Made by a program: the position numbers and the translations under genes
Part shown: piece after piece, positions 31,477-41,098 of the stretch
Position numbering within the stretch: the stretch's first letter is position 1
Layout: the number at the start of each line of letters is the position of its first letter
The notes under the pieces: generated by a model
The model's database searches: none
The model's input: the letters and a program-made list of their open reading frames with translations, nothing else
What the model was told of the DNA's origin: nothing
Assembly (NCBI RefSeq): GCF_024349685.1
Contig: NZ_AP025944.1
Span: 378,001 to 442,000 of the forward strand
Reading direction: 5' to 3'
DNA from: Pseudomonas sp. LRP2-20
GTDB taxonomy: Bacteria; Pseudomonadota; Gammaproteobacteria; Pseudomonadales; Pseudomonadaceae
Length of the DNA: 64,000 nucleotides

Positions 31477-32913
31477 TCAGTGGTCCTCGCCCTCATCCTC
31501 ATCCCCGCCGTCCACATTCATGCCCAGCTCCTTGATCTTGCGGGTCAGGGTATTGCGGCCCCAGCCCAGCAGCACTGCCGCATCACGCCGGCGCCCGGCG
31601 GTGTGCTTGAGCGCAGTCTCGATCATGATCCGTTCAAAGCTGGGTACCGCGCTGTCGAGCAGGTTCGACTGCCCGCGCGCCAAGGCCTGGTCGGCCCACT
31701 GGCGCAGCGCCTGTTCCCAATTGGTCACTGGGGCGGCGTCCTGCGGCAGGTTCAGCAGCTCAGGTGGCAAATCGCCGATCAGCACTTCGCGGCTGGAGGC
31801 CATCACGGTGATCCAGCGGCAGGTGTTCTCCAGCTGGCGCACGTTGCCTGGCCACGGCAGGTTGCGGATGAACTCTTCGGTCTCCGGCTTGAGCAACTTA
31901 GGCTCGACGGCCAGCTCCTGGGCGGCACGGCCGAGGAAATGCCGTGCCAGCGCAGGGATGTCCTCGCGGCGGTCGGCCAGGCGTGGGATATGGATGCGGA
32001 TCACGTTGAGGCGGTGGAACAAGTCTTCACGGAACTTGCCGGCTGTTACCAGCGACTCCAGGTTCTGGTGGGTCGCCGCGATGATCCGCACATCGACCTT
32101 CACCGGCACATGGCCGCCAACCCGATAGAACTCGCCATCGGCCAGCACCCGCAGCAGGCGGGTCTGGGTGTCGGCCGGCATGTCGCCGATCTCGTCAAGG
32201 AACAAGGTGCCACCGTCGGCCTGCTCGAAGCGGCCGCGGCGCAGGTTGGCCGCGCCGGTAAAGGCACCTTTCTCGTGGCCGAACAGCTCGGATTCCATCA
32301 GGTCCTTTGGAATGGCCGCCATGTTCAGGGCGATGAACGGCGATGCGGCGCGCGGGCTGTGGCGGTGCAGGGCGTGCGCCACCAGCTCTTTACCGGTACC
32401 GGATTCGCCGTTGATCAGCACGGTGATGTTGGAGTGGCTCAGGCGGCCGATGGCGCGGAAAACTTCCTGCATCGCCGGCGCTTCGCCGATGATTTCCGGG
32501 GTACGGGCCAGGGCCTGCGGTACGTCGAGGCCTTGCTGTTCCTGCGCGTGCTGATTGGCGCGTTTGACCAGCGACACTGCTTCGTCGACGTCGAACGGCT
32601 TGGGCAGATATTCGAAGGCACCGCCCTGGTAGGACGCGACGGCGCTGTCCAGGTCGGAATGGGCAGTCATGATGATGACTGGCAGGCGTGGGTGCTGCTC
32701 GCGGATCTGCGCCAGCAGGTCGAGGCCGCTGGCACCGGGCATGCGAATGTCGGAAATGATCACATCCGGCTGCTGGCGAGCCAGGCGGCCCATGACACCA
32801 TCGGCGCTGTCGAAGCTCTGGGTGGTCATGCCTTCCTGTTGCAGGGCTTTTTCCAGGACCCAGCGGATGGAGCGATCATCATCGACGATCCATACGGTTT
32901 CACTTCGGCTCAT
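31477..32913 (-). CDS. ntrC: Nitrogen regulation response regulator NtrC (sigma-54 activator)
   Basis: 478 residues: receiver domain (1-120, phospho-acceptor Asp55 in IISDIRMPG), AAA+ domain with Walker A GESGTGKE (about 168-175), the sigma-54 contact loop GAFTGA, Walker B LFLDEIGD, and a C-terminal Fis-type helix-turn-helix (GRRRDAAVLLGWGRNTLTRKIKELG). Phosphorylated NtrC activates glnA and other nitrogen genes. Its ATG overlaps the ntrB TGA (ATGA), showing translational coupling. An NtrC-linked sRNA locus follows it. Confidence 0.98.
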   Translation of the reverse strand: MSRSETVWIVDDDRSIRWVLEKALQQEGMTTQSFDSADGVMGRLARQQPDVIISDIRMPGASGLDLLAQIREQHPRLPVIIMTAHSDLDSAVASYQGGAFEYLPKPFDVDEAVSLVKRANQHAQEQQGLDVPQALARTPEIIGEAPAMQEVFRAIGRLSHSNITVLINGESGTGKELVAHALHRHSPRAASPFIALNMAAIPKDLMESELFGHEKGAFTGAANLRRGRFEQADGGTLFLDEIGDMPADTQTRLLRVLADGEFYRVGGHVPVKVDVRIIAATHQNLESLVTAGKFREDLFHRLNVIRIHIPRLADRREDIPALARHFLGRAAQELAVEPKLLKPETEEFIRNLPWPGNVRQLENTCRWITVMASSREVLIGDLPPELLNLPQDAAPVTNWEQALRQWADQALARGQSNLLDSAVPSFERIMIETALKHTAGRRRDAAVLLGWGRNTLTRKIKELGMNVDGGDEDEGEDH

Positions 32914-33995
32914 GAGGCGGTGGCTCCTTGTTCCAGGGGCAGGAAGATCGAGAAGGCGGTATGCCCTGCGTGGCTTTCACACTCGATCAGGCCCTGGTGC
33001 TGGCTGATGATGTTCTGGGTAATGGCCAGTCCGAGCCCGGTACCGTCCGGGCGCCCACTGACCATGGGATAGAAAAGGGTGTCCTGCAGTTCCGCAGGGA
33101 TGCCCGGGCCGTTGTCGATGATCTCGATACGCGCCGCCAGGCGATGGCGCACATGGCCGATGGTGAACTGGCGCACGGCGCGGCTGCGCAGGGTGATGCG
33201 GCCCAGGCGCAGCTCGTTTTGTGAACTGATCGCCTGCATCGCGTTGCGCACGATGTTCAATACCGCCTGGATCATCTGCTCGCGATCGATCAACACGTCC
33301 GGCAGGCTCGGGTCGTAATCGCGCACCAAAGTGATGCAGCCTTGGCTTTCGGCCTCGACCAGGCTGCAGACCCGCTCCAGTACTTCGTGGATGTTGGTCA
33401 TGGCCAGCGACGGCAACTTGTTCGAGCCGAGCATGCGGTCGACCAGGTTGCGCAGGCGGTCAGCCTCTTCGATGATCACATTGGTGTAGTCGCGCAGGCC
33501 CTCTTCGGGCAGCTCGCGGGCCAGCAGCTGTGCTGCGCCACGGATGCCGCCGAGCGGGTTCTTGATCTCGTGGGCCAGGCCGCGCACCAGCATCTTGGTG
33601 GTTTCCTGCTTGCTCAGCTGGGCCTCTTCCTTGGTGATGCGCAGCAGGCGATCCCGCGGGTGCACTTCCAGTAGCAGCAAGGTATTGCCCTGGTGCAGGA
33701 TCGGCGTCACCGCATAGTCGACGGTGATGGTCTGCCCGGTCAGCGAGGTCAGTTGCGCTTCGCGCTTGGTGAACGGGTGCGCCTGCTCCACGGCCTGGCG
33801 CAGCGAGTTGAGCGCCTCGGTCGATTCGGTGAACAGTTCACTGATGAACTGCCCGTGGCTGCGCTGGCCACTGACCGCCAGGAGCATTTCCGCAGCCGGG
33901 TTCATGTACTCCAGGCGCAGCTCGGCATTGAGCAGGAGCGTGGCGGTGGTCAGGTTGTCCAGAAGCAGACGGTGCTGTGCATCGCTGATGGTCAT
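32910..33995 (-). CDS. ntrB: Nitrogen sensor histidine kinase/phosphatase NtrB
   Basis: 361-residue soluble kinase: N-terminal PAS domain (about 5-115), dimerisation/phospho-acceptor helix with His142 in GLAHEIKNPLGGIRG, and an ATPase domain with IVRNAMQAI (N box), IIDNGPGIP (G1) and GRPDGTGLGLAI (G2). It phosphorylates or dephosphorylates NtrC according to PII state. Start at 33995 (MTISDAQHRLLLDNL) gives normal length; the longer upstream frame is not conserved in character. Confidence 0.97.
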   Translation of the reverse strand: MTISDAQHRLLLDNLTTATLLLNAELRLEYMNPAAEMLLAVSGQRSHGQFISELFTESTEALNSLRQAVEQAHPFTKREAQLTSLTGQTITVDYAVTPILHQGNTLLLLEVHPRDRLLRITKEEAQLSKQETTKMLVRGLAHEIKNPLGGIRGAAQLLARELPEEGLRDYTNVIIEEADRLRNLVDRMLGSNKLPSLAMTNIHEVLERVCSLVEAESQGCITLVRDYDPSLPDVLIDREQMIQAVLNIVRNAMQAISSQNELRLGRITLRSRAVRQFTIGHVRHRLAARIEIIDNGPGIPAELQDTLFYPMVSGRPDGTGLGLAITQNIISQHQGLIECESHAGHTAFSIFLPLEQGATAS

Positions 33996-34307
33996 AAGGC
34001 GTCGTTGACCTCTTTTGGCGCTTGTCAGGCAGGGCACGGCCATGGCCGGGCAGGCGGCGGATCCGCGAATGCCAGTCTCTGCACAAGAAAATGCAAGAAA
34101 CAAACCAAGGCTCCGAAAAGAAGCGGAATTGCCTGATAAAGACCTGCAATTGCGCATATTCGGACCAGATTGCCCTGATTCAAGGAACCTTGTGACCTGT
34201 TTTAGGGTGCACTCAAGGGCGTCCGCCTGTTAAGTGCACCAATATAGAGCATAGAGAGTATCCGATAAGTTTCGATTTCAACGGTCCGGCAAGGTGCCTG
34301 GCAGGGT
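33996..34307. promoter_or_regulatory. ntrB upstream region with NtrC-like site and weak sigma-54-like motif
   Basis: 312 bp without a gene. GCACCAATATAGAGC at 34236-34250 matches the NtrC consensus with one mismatch. A second GTGCAC lies at 34207-34212. On the minus strand TGGTTTGTTTCTTGCA (34092-34107) has the GG-N10-GC spacing and a good -12 box but a poor -24 flank, predicting +1 near 34081. Autoregulation of ntrBC is therefore possible; a sigma-70 promoter is not excluded. Confidence 0.5.
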
Positions 34308-34775
34308 TCAGCTAGCGCTGGATCCAGGCGTTCCCTCCGCTGGGGAGGGGGGTGGGCATTCGCCTGCGGAGGTAAATGGCGGAATACCCTTGGCGCTGGC
34401 GTAGAACACCAGGATCTCGGCCGGTTGATCGGTAGTGCGGCTCCGATGTAGCCCGTTGACAATCTCGGCCAGGGCGTCACCGGCCTTGAGACTGACGCGA
34501 ATGCCAGCTGCGTTTTCCACTTCGATCGCGCCGCTCAGCATGTAGCCCATGTTTGGCGCCAGATGGCAGTGCCAGTCCAGCGTAGAACGGGCCGGGATGT
34601 TGATTTTCAGCAGTGACAGCTCGGGCTGGCCTTGCGGGTAATGCGTGTAAGGTGTCTGGTCCCAGGCAACTCCTGTGCGCAGGAGTGTCCTGGACGTTAT
34701 CTCGGCGTTTGATGGTAGTGGCTCGTTACAGCCTGTGATCAGTAAAGTCGTGAGCAGCGGCAGTGCAATACGCAT
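34308..34775 (-). CDS. Cupin-domain lipoprotein
   Basis: 155 residues. Signal peptide with lipobox LITGC16 suggests a lipidated, periplasm-facing protein. A single small-barrel cupin follows, with the metal-type motif DWHCHLAPNMGYMLSGAIEVE (about 67-87) and a second motif AGDALAEIVNGLHRS. The C-terminus is Pro/Ser-rich. Function unknown; cupins bind metals or small ligands. It starts 12 bp after the chorismate mutase stop, so the two probably form an operon. Confidence 0.82.
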   Translation of the reverse strand: MRIALPLLTTLLITGCNEPLPSNAEITSRTLLRTGVAWDQTPYTHYPQGQPELSLLKINIPARSTLDWHCHLAPNMGYMLSGAIEVENAAGIRVSLKAGDALAEIVNGLHRSRTTDQPAEILVFYASAKGIPPFTSAGECPPPSPAEGTPGSSAS

Positions 34776-34787
34776 GATCGTTATCCT

Positions 34788-35330
34788 TCAGCTTGAGTGA
34801 GGCGCGCACAAATGCGCGGTAGCTCGAACCAGGGCCATGTGCCGGAGGGGGTCGTTTGCATAACTGGCAAGGGCATCCGCCCGCTTGCGTGGGCAATCTT
34901 TCATCGATAGCCGGTCAAGGCGGTCCAGTTCGTAAAGCAACGTCGACTGCAGCATGTCCAGACGTGGGCGTAGCTCGTTGGCCAGATCCCGGGGTTGCTG
35001 GGATGGTCGCTTGCCCAGTGCGGTCCAGCGGTCGATTAGCCCGTACTGGATCATCTTGTTGGCTTCGATCTGGTCGGCAAAAAAGACAGTCGCCCGCTCG
35101 GGCGTCAGGCCATAGTCATGCGCTGCGGCGTGAACCTGCTGCAAGATCTGCAGTTCGCGGGCGGGCGCTTCGACCGCCAGGGCGTTGTCCCACTTGTGCA
35201 CAGCCACGGAGTGGGCCAGGTCCAGGCGCTGCCCGATCGCCGCCAGCAAGGGCCTGAGTTCAGGTGGCGAGTTGGCGCTGCAGCCCAGGAGCAAGAAGGT
35301 GAAGCACAGCACGATTTGTATGAGGCGCAC
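34788..35330 (-). CDS. Exported chorismate mutase, AroQ-gamma type
   Basis: 180 residues with an N-terminal export signal ending in LLLGC17, a lipobox-like site. The helical domain RPLLAAIGQRLDLAHSVAVHKWDNALAVEAP...ERATVFFADQIEANKMIQYGLIDRW is typical of secreted monofunctional chorismate mutases that turn chorismate into prephenate. Start GTG at 35330 is fixed by AAGGAG six nt upstream; the longer upstream frame lacks a site. Why a mutase is exported is unclear; periplasmic forms exist in P. aeruginosa and mycobacteria. Confidence 0.87.
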   Translation of the reverse strand: MRLIQIVLCFTFLLLGCSANSPPELRPLLAAIGQRLDLAHSVAVHKWDNALAVEAPARELQILQQVHAAAHDYGLTPERATVFFADQIEANKMIQYGLIDRWTALGKRPSQQPRDLANELRPRLDMLQSTLLYELDRLDRLSMKDCPRKRADALASYANDPLRHMALVRATAHLCAPHSS

Positions 35331-35418
35331 GGCAATCTCCTTGTTGTTGGAGAATTGATTGTGCGCAGGCAGGCAACCGCCGCTTGTAGGAAACATCTGA
35401 AACGGACGGGCGTAAAAC

Positions 35419-35450
35419 AAAAAACGGCCTTCAGAAGAAGGCCGTTTTCG
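35419..35450. terminator. Intrinsic terminator of glnA (bidirectional)
   Basis: AAAAAACGGCCTTC, loop AGAA, GAAGGCCGTTTTCG. On the minus strand a T-run follows the hairpin 33 bp after the glnA stop. Confidence 0.92.
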
Positions 35451-35482
35451 GTGATTCAGATCGGCGCAAGGCGCCAATCAGA

Positions 35483-36889
35483 TCAGCAGCTGTAGTACAG
35501 CTCGTATTCCAGCGGGTGCACGAAGGTGCGGACCTTGATTTCTTCTTCGCTCTTCAGCTCGATGAAGGCATCGATGAAGTCGTCGGAGAACACGCCGCCC
35601 TTGGTCAGGAACGCACGGCCTTTATCCAGCTCTTCCAGAGCTTCTTTCAGGCTGCCGCACACTTGCGGAATGTCCTTGGCTTCTTCTGGCGGCAGGTCGT
35701 ACAGGTTCTTGTCGGCAGCATCGCCTGGGTGGATCTTGTTCTGGATGCCGTCCAGGCCAGCCATCAGCAGGGCCGCGAAGGCCAGGTATGGGTTGGCCGA
35801 TGGGTCCGGGAAGCGTGCTTCGATACGGCGGGCTTTCGGGCTGCCGACGTAAGGAATACGGATCGAGGCGGAACGGTTGCGAGCCGAGTAGGCCAGCATT
35901 ACCGGGGCTTCGAAGCCTGGGACCAGACGTTTGTACGAGTTGGTCGACGGGTTGGTGAAGCCGTTCAGGGCCTTACCGTGCTTGATGATACCGCCGATGA
36001 AGTACAGAGCGGTTTCGGACAGGCCGGCATAGCCTTCACCCGAGAAGGTGTTCTTGCCGTCTTTCCAGATCGACATGTGCACGTGCATGCCCGAGCCGTT
36101 GTCGCCGTACAGTGGCTTCGGCATGAAGGTAGCGGTACGGCCGTAAGCGTCGGCAACGTTGTGCACGACGTATTTCAGGGCCTGTACTTCGTCAGCTTTC
36201 TTCACCAGGGTGTTGAACTTGACGCCGATTTCGTTCTGGCCGGCAGTCGCCACTTCGTGGTGGTGAACTTCAACGGTCTGGCCCATTTCTTCCAGGGCGT
36301 TGCACATGGCGGTGCGGATTTCGTGGTCGTGGTCGAACGGCGGAACCGGGAAGTAGCCGCCTTTCACGCCTGGACGGTGGCCTTTGTTGCCGCCTTCGAC
36401 GTCAGCGCCAGTCATCCACGAGCCTTGCTCGGAGAAGATCTTGAACATCGAGCCGGAGATGTCCGACTGGAACTTCACTTCGTCGAAGATGAAGAACTCT
36501 GGCTCTGGGCCAGCGAATACGGTGTCACCGATACCGGTGCTCTTCAGGTACTCTTCGGCGCGCTTGGCGATCGCACGTGGGTCGCGATCGTAGCCTTGCA
36601 TGCTCGACGGGTCGACGATGTCGCAGGTGATGATCAGGGTCGGTTCTTCGGTGAACGGGTCCAGAACGGCAGTCTCGTCGACTGGCATCAGGATCATGTC
36701 GGAAGCTTCGATGCCTTTCCAGCCAGCGATGGAGGAGCCGTCGAACATCTTGCCGACTTCGAAGAAGTCTTCGTCCAGGCCATCACGCGCCGGCATGGTC
36801 ACGTGGTGCTGAGTACCTTTGGTGTCCGTGAAACGCAGATCAATCCACTTGACGTCATGATCTTTGATGAGTTGAACCGACTTCGACAT
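35483..36889 (-). CDS. glnA: Glutamine synthetase, type I
   Basis: 468-residue dodecameric enzyme combining glutamate, ammonia and ATP into glutamine. Class signatures are present ([44 protein letters not shown]). The adenylylation Tyr lies in [10 protein letters not shown] near residue 398, so activity is controlled by GlnE. ATG follows CGGAGG. Unlike enterics, glnA is separated from ntrBC by two other genes. A sigma-54 promoter and NtrC enhancers lie upstream. Confidence 0.98.
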   Translation of the reverse strand: MSKSVQLIKDHDVKWIDLRFTDTKGTQHHVTMPARDGLDEDFFEVGKMFDGSSIAGWKGIEASDMILMPVDETAVLDPFTEEPTLIITCDIVDPSSMQGYDRDPRAIAKRAEEYLKSTGIGDTVFAGPEPEFFIFDEVKFQSDISGSMFKIFSEQGSWMTGADVEGGNKGHRPGVKGGYFPVPPFDHDHEIRTAMCNALEEMGQTVEVHHHEVATAGQNEIGVKFNTLVKKADEVQALKYVVHNVADAYGRTATFMPKPLYGDNGSGMHVHMSIWKDGKNTFSGEGYAGLSETALYFIGGIIKHGKALNGFTNPSTNSYKRLVPGFEAPVMLAYSARNRSASIRIPYVGSPKARRIEARFPDPSANPYLAFAALLMAGLDGIQNKIHPGDAADKNLYDLPPEEAKDIPQVCGSLKEALEELDKGRAFLTKGGVFSDDFIDAFIELKSEEEIKVRTFVHPLEYELYYSC

Positions 36890-36988
36890 GTTGTCCTCCG
36901 GAGGGTCTAGAGCGCGGTGGGCCGCTGCTCTGGAAAAAGGGTGTTGCCGGGCGCGGATAGTCGGCCAAGCGTACCTGCCTCACAAGGG

Positions 36989-37004
36989 AGCAAATTGCAT
37001 GCCA
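36989..37004 (-). promoter_or_regulatory. Sigma-54 promoter of glnA
   Basis: Minus strand TGGCATGCAATTTGCT against TGGCACG-N4-TTGCW: one mismatch, correct GG-N10-GC spacing. Predicted +1 at 36978, giving an 89-nt leader. Confidence 0.9.
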
Positions 37005-37078
37005 GTGCCCGAAAATGGCGAGGGCGAGATAAAAAGGGGCGTTTGCGGGCATTTGCCAGGCTGGCTGCGGGAAAATGT

Positions 37079-37124
37079 GCACCCTTAGAAGGCAAGAATC
37101 GAGTGTTGGGCACCAAGTTGGTGC
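37079..37124. promoter_or_regulatory. NtrC enhancer sites of glnA
   Basis: GCACCAAGTTGGTGC at 37110-37124 is a perfect NtrC consensus (GCACYNNNNTNGTGC), centred at about -139. A weaker site, GCACCCTTAGAAGGC at 37079-37093, is centred at -108, 31 bp (three helical turns) closer. The spacing equals the classical E. coli glnAp2 enhancer pair near -140 and -108. Confidence 0.88.
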
Positions 37125-37150
37125 GTGGCTTGATTTTTGTGGTGCCCTTG

Positions 37151-37386
37151 GGATCACGCGCCGCCCGCGCGGCGCATCGCGAGCTACGCTCGCTCCTACG
37201 TTTGTTTCTGGCCAATATTTTCTGTGGGATTTGCGCGCGTACGCCTTGGCGCATGACTCGATATTGCGTGGTACCAACAAGGCGGTCGCGCGCGCCTGTC
37301 ACAGGCGTTACTGGCCCGAAACAAACGTAGGAGCGAGCGCAGCTCGCGATGCGCCGCGCGGGCGGCGCTCGATCTCACAGGCAGCG
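37151..37386. repeat. Long palindromic element, copy C
   Basis: Arms 37156-37214 and 37312-37370 with about four mismatches, the most diverged copy, around a 97-bp centre in the B/D orientation. It fills most of the space between the glnA enhancer and the thiI promoter, a divergent junction. Confidence 0.95.
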
Positions 37387-37456
37387 CAAAACCTGGCCCA
37401 AGCATATATCTCAAAGCTTCTGATCAAAAGTTGGTCAAATCCTGAGCAATTTCCGC

Positions 37457-37462
37457 TATAAT
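37457..37462 (+). promoter_or_regulatory. Likely -10 box of thiI
   Basis: A perfect TATAAT 44 bp before the thiI start, in a local AT-rich patch. The -35 is weak (TTGGTC at 37431, spacing 20). Confidence 0.55.
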
Positions 37463-37506
37463 TTGCGCCCCTCATTTTCGGCAGGCCCTGCGCGCGCTGT
37501 TAACCA

Positions 37507-38961
37507 ATGAAACTTATCGTCAAAGTCTTCCCAGAAATCACCATCAAGAGCCGGCCGGTGCGCAAGCGTTTCATCCGCCAGCTCGGCAAGAACATCCGCA
37601 ACGTGCTCAAGGACCTCGATCCAGAGCTCGCGGTCGATGGTGTCTGGGATAACCTCGAAGTGGTCACCCGCGTCGAGGACGAGAAGGTCCAGCGCGAGAT
37701 GATCGAGCGCCTCACCTGCACCCCGGGCATTACCCACTTCCTGCAGGTCGAGGAATACCCGCTGGGCGACTTCGACGACATCGTCGCCAAGTGCAAGCAC
37801 CACTTTGGCCACCTGCTGGCTGGCAAGCGCTTCGCCGTGCGCTGCAAGCGCGGCGGCCACCACGACTTCACCTCGATGGATGTCGACCGTTATGTCGGCA
37901 GCCAGCTGCGCCAGCAGTGCGGCGCCACCGGCATCGACCTGAAGACCCCTGAAGTGCTGGTGCGCATCGAAATTCGTGATCAGCGCCTGTATGTCATCCA
38001 CAACCAGCACAACGGCATCGGCGGCTACCCGCTGGGTGCCCTGGAGCAGACCCTGGTGCTGATGTCCGGTGGTTTCGACTCCACCGTGGCGGCCTACCAG
38101 ATGATGCGTCGCGGCCTGATGACCCACTTCTGCTTCTTCAACCTCGGTGGTCGTGCCCACGAGCTGGGCGTGATGGAAGTGGCCCACTACCTGTGGAAGA
38201 AGTACGGCAGCAGCCAGCGCGTGCTGTTCATCAGCGTGCCGTTCGAAGAAGTGGTCGGCGAGATCCTCAACAAGGTCGACAACAGCTACATGGGCGTGAC
38301 CCTCAAGCGCATGATGCTGCGCGGTGCCGCGCACATGGCCGACCGCCTGCAGATCGACGCGCTGGTCACCGGCGAGGCGATTTCCCAGGTATCCAGCCAG
38401 ACCCTGCCGAACCTGTCGATCATCGACTCGGCCACCGACAAGCTGGTGCTGCGCCCGTTGCTGGCCAGCCACAAGCAGGACATCATCGACCAGGCCACCG
38501 AAATCGGCACTGCCGACTTCGCCAAGCACATGCCGGAATACTGCGGCGTGATCTCGGTGAACCCGACCACCCATGCCAAGCGTCACCGCATGGAGCACGA
38601 AGAAAAGCAATTCGACATGGCCGTGCTCGAGCGCGCTCTGGAGCGTGCCAAGTTCATCTCCATCGACCACGTGATCGACGAGCTGGGCAAGGACATCGAA
38701 GTCGAGGAAGTGGCCGAGGCATTGCCAGGCCAGATCGTCATCGACATTCGTCACCCCGATGCCCAGGAAGACGAACCCTTGGCGCTGGAGGGTATCGAAG
38801 TCCAGGCCATGCCGTTCTACGCGATCAACAGCAAGTTCAAGCACCTGGACCCTACGCGCCAGTACTTGCTGTATTGCGACAAAGGTGTGATGAGCCGTTT
38901 GCACGCACACCACCTGCTCAGTGAGGGACATGCCAATGTGCGTGTTTATCGTCCGACATAA
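37507..38961 (+). CDS. thiI: tRNA 4-thiouridine synthase / thiamine sulfurtransferase ThiI
   Basis: 484 residues: N-terminal ferredoxin-like and THUMP domains (about 1-165), adenylating PP-loop [15 protein letters not shown] (about 180), and a C-terminal rhodanese domain with the persulfide Cys in [11 protein letters not shown] (about 458). It makes s4U8 in tRNA and supplies sulfur for the thiazole of thiamine. Full-length form with the rhodanese domain. Followed by typA. Confidence 0.97.
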   Translation: MKLIVKVFPEITIKSRPVRKRFIRQLGKNIRNVLKDLDPELAVDGVWDNLEVVTRVEDEKVQREMIERLTCTPGITHFLQVEEYPLGDFDDIVAKCKHHFGHLLAGKRFAVRCKRGGHHDFTSMDVDRYVGSQLRQQCGATGIDLKTPEVLVRIEIRDQRLYVIHNQHNGIGGYPLGALEQTLVLMSGGFDSTVAAYQMMRRGLMTHFCFFNLGGRAHELGVMEVAHYLWKKYGSSQRVLFISVPFEEVVGEILNKVDNSYMGVTLKRMMLRGAAHMADRLQIDALVTGEAISQVSSQTLPNLSIIDSATDKLVLRPLLASHKQDIIDQATEIGTADFAKHMPEYCGVISVNPTTHAKRHRMEHEEKQFDMAVLERALERAKFISIDHVIDELGKDIEVEEVAEALPGQIVIDIRHPDAQEDEPLALEGIEVQAMPFYAINSKFKHLDPTRQYLLYCDKGVMSRLHAHHLLSEGHANVRVYRPT

Positions 38962-39088
38962 GACGCCAGGGCTGTATGGCGGCAGCATCCGCCATCGCCC
39001 TCCCGACCATCGGGCCCGCTGAGCCTCAAACCGTACATATTCGCCACCTAAACTGGTGGCAACCGAATCCTCTGATCGAGATACAGTT

Positions 39089-40909
39089 GTGATCGAAAAT
39101 CTGCGTAACATCGCCATCATCGCCCACGTTGACCATGGTAAAACCACCCTGGTCGACAAACTCCTGCGTCAGTCCGGCACTCTGGAGCGTAACGAGCTCA
39201 ACGACGAGCGCGTCATGGACTCCAACGACCAGGAAAAAGAGCGCGGTATTACCATTCTGGCGAAAAACACCGCCATCAACTGGAACGGCTACCACATCAA
39301 CATCGTCGACACCCCCGGCCACGCCGACTTCGGTGGCGAGGTTGAGCGTGTAATGTCGATGGTCGACTCCGTGCTGCTGCTGGTCGACGCCCAGGACGGC
39401 CCGATGCCGCAAACCCGCTTCGTGACCAAGAAGGCCTTCGAAGCCGGCCTGAAGCCGATCGTCGTGATCAACAAGGTCGACCGTCCGGGCGCGCGTCCTG
39501 ACTGGGTTCTGGACCAGATCTTCGACCTGTTCGCCAACCTCGGCGCCACCGACGAACAGCTGGACTTCAAAGTCGTCTACGCCTCGGCCCTGAACGGCAT
39601 TGCCGGTCTGGACCACACCGCCATGGGCGAAGACATGACCGCCCTGTACCAGTCGATCGTCGACAACGTACCAGCGCCGGACGTTGACCGTGACGGCTCG
39701 TTCCAGATGCAGATCTCCGCACTGGACTACAACAGCTTCCTCGGCGTTATCGGTGTTGGCCGTATCGCCCGTGGCCGCATCAAGCCGAACACCCCGGTTG
39801 TCGCCATCGACACCAATGGCAAGAAGCGTAACGGCCGTATCCTCAAGCTGATGGGCCACCACGGTCTGCACCGCGTCGACGTCGAAGAAGCCCAGGCTGG
39901 CGACATCGTCTGCATCAGCGGTTTCGACGAGCTGTTCATCTCCGACACCCTGTGCGCCCCGGATGCGGTAGAAGCGATGAAGCCGCTGACCGTTGACGAG
40001 CCGACCGTTTCGATGACCTTCCAGGTCAACGACTCGCCGTTCTGCGGTAAGGAAGGCAAGTTCGTCACCAGCCGTAACATCAAGGACCGTCTGGACAAGG
40101 AGCTGCTGTACAACGTTGCTCTGCGCGTTCAGGAAACCGATTCCCCTGACAAGTTCAAGGTATCGGGCCGTGGTGAGCTGCACCTGTCCGTTCTGATCGA
40201 AACCATGCGCCGTGAAGGCTTCGAGATGGCTGTAGGCCGTCCTGAAGTGATCATCCGCGAAGTCGACGGCGTGAAGCAGGAGCCGTTCGAGAACGTCACC
40301 ATCGACATCCCTGAAGAATCCCAGGGCAAGGTCATGGAAGAGATGGGTCTGCGTAAAGGCGACCTGACCAACATGGTTCCGGATGGCAAGGGCCGTGTTC
40401 GCCTGGAGTACAACATTCCAGCCCGTGGTCTGATCGGTTTCCGTAACCAGTTCCTGACCCTGACCAACGGTGCAGGCATCCTGACTTCGATCTTCGATCG
40501 CTATGACACCATGAAGTCGGGCCAGATGTCCGGCCGTCTGAACGGTGTTCTGGTTTCGGTCGAGACCGGCAAGGCACTGACCTACTCGCTGGAAACCCTG
40601 CAGGCTCGTGGCAAGCTGTTCGTTGAACACGGCCAGGAGATCTACAACGGTCAGATCATCGGCCTGAACAGCCGTGACAACGACCTGGGCGTGAACCCGA
40701 CCAAAGGCAAGAAGCTCGACAACATGCGTGCTTCGGGCAAGGACGAAGTCATCGCCCTGGTTCCGCCGGTTCGCCACACCCTCGAGCAGGCCCTGGAATT
40801 CATCCAGGACGACGAGCTGTGCGAAGTGACGCCGAAGTCGATCCGTCTGCGCAAGAAGATCCTGGACGAAGGCGAGCGTACCCGCGCTGCCAAGAAAGCC
40901 AAGAACTGA
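39089..40909 (+). CDS. typA: Ribosome-associated GTPase TypA/BipA
   Basis: 606-residue translational GTPase of the EF-G type, needed for ribosome assembly and stress or cold adaptation. G1 motif AHVDHGKTT lies near residue 12, G3 [12 protein letters not shown]4 [14 protein letters not shown], followed by EF-G-like domains and the TypA C-terminal domain. Start GTG at 39089 ([20 protein letters not shown]) yields the standard length. Confidence 0.97.
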   Translation: MIENLRNIAIIAHVDHGKTTLVDKLLRQSGTLERNELNDERVMDSNDQEKERGITILAKNTAINWNGYHINIVDTPGHADFGGEVERVMSMVDSVLLLVDAQDGPMPQTRFVTKKAFEAGLKPIVVINKVDRPGARPDWVLDQIFDLFANLGATDEQLDFKVVYASALNGIAGLDHTAMGEDMTALYQSIVDNVPAPDVDRDGSFQMQISALDYNSFLGVIGVGRIARGRIKPNTPVVAIDTNGKKRNGRILKLMGHHGLHRVDVEEAQAGDIVCISGFDELFISDTLCAPDAVEAMKPLTVDEPTVSMTFQVNDSPFCGKEGKFVTSRNIKDRLDKELLYNVALRVQETDSPDKFKVSGRGELHLSVLIETMRREGFEMAVGRPEVIIREVDGVKQEPFENVTIDIPEESQGKVMEEMGLRKGDLTNMVPDGKGRVRLEYNIPARGLIGFRNQFLTLTNGAGILTSIFDRYDTMKSGQMSGRLNGVLVSVETGKALTYSLETLQARGKLFVEHGQEIYNGQIIGLNSRDNDLGVNPTKGKKLDNMRASGKDEVIALVPPVRHTLEQALEFIQDDELCEVTPKSIRLRKKILDEGERTRAAKKAKN

Positions 40910-40927
40910 GTTAGCTCAGGCTGAATG

Positions 40928-40962
40928 AAAACGCCCCCGGTCGAAAGGCCGGGGGCGTTTTT
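40928..40962 (+). terminator. Intrinsic terminator of typA
   Basis: AAACGCCCCCGG, loop TCGAAA, GGCCGGGGGCGTTTTT, just after the typA stop. Confidence 0.93.
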
Positions 40963-41098
40963 GTTTGTAGAGTGCAAGGTTTTTGTAGGTGATGTCTCAA
41001 GCTGGCGTAGGTTGCATCTTCCACTGCCTTTTGCGCCTTGTGAGTGCTCGTTGTCATGCCTAGCGTGGAGTGCATTCTCTCGTATAGGAAGCATGACC

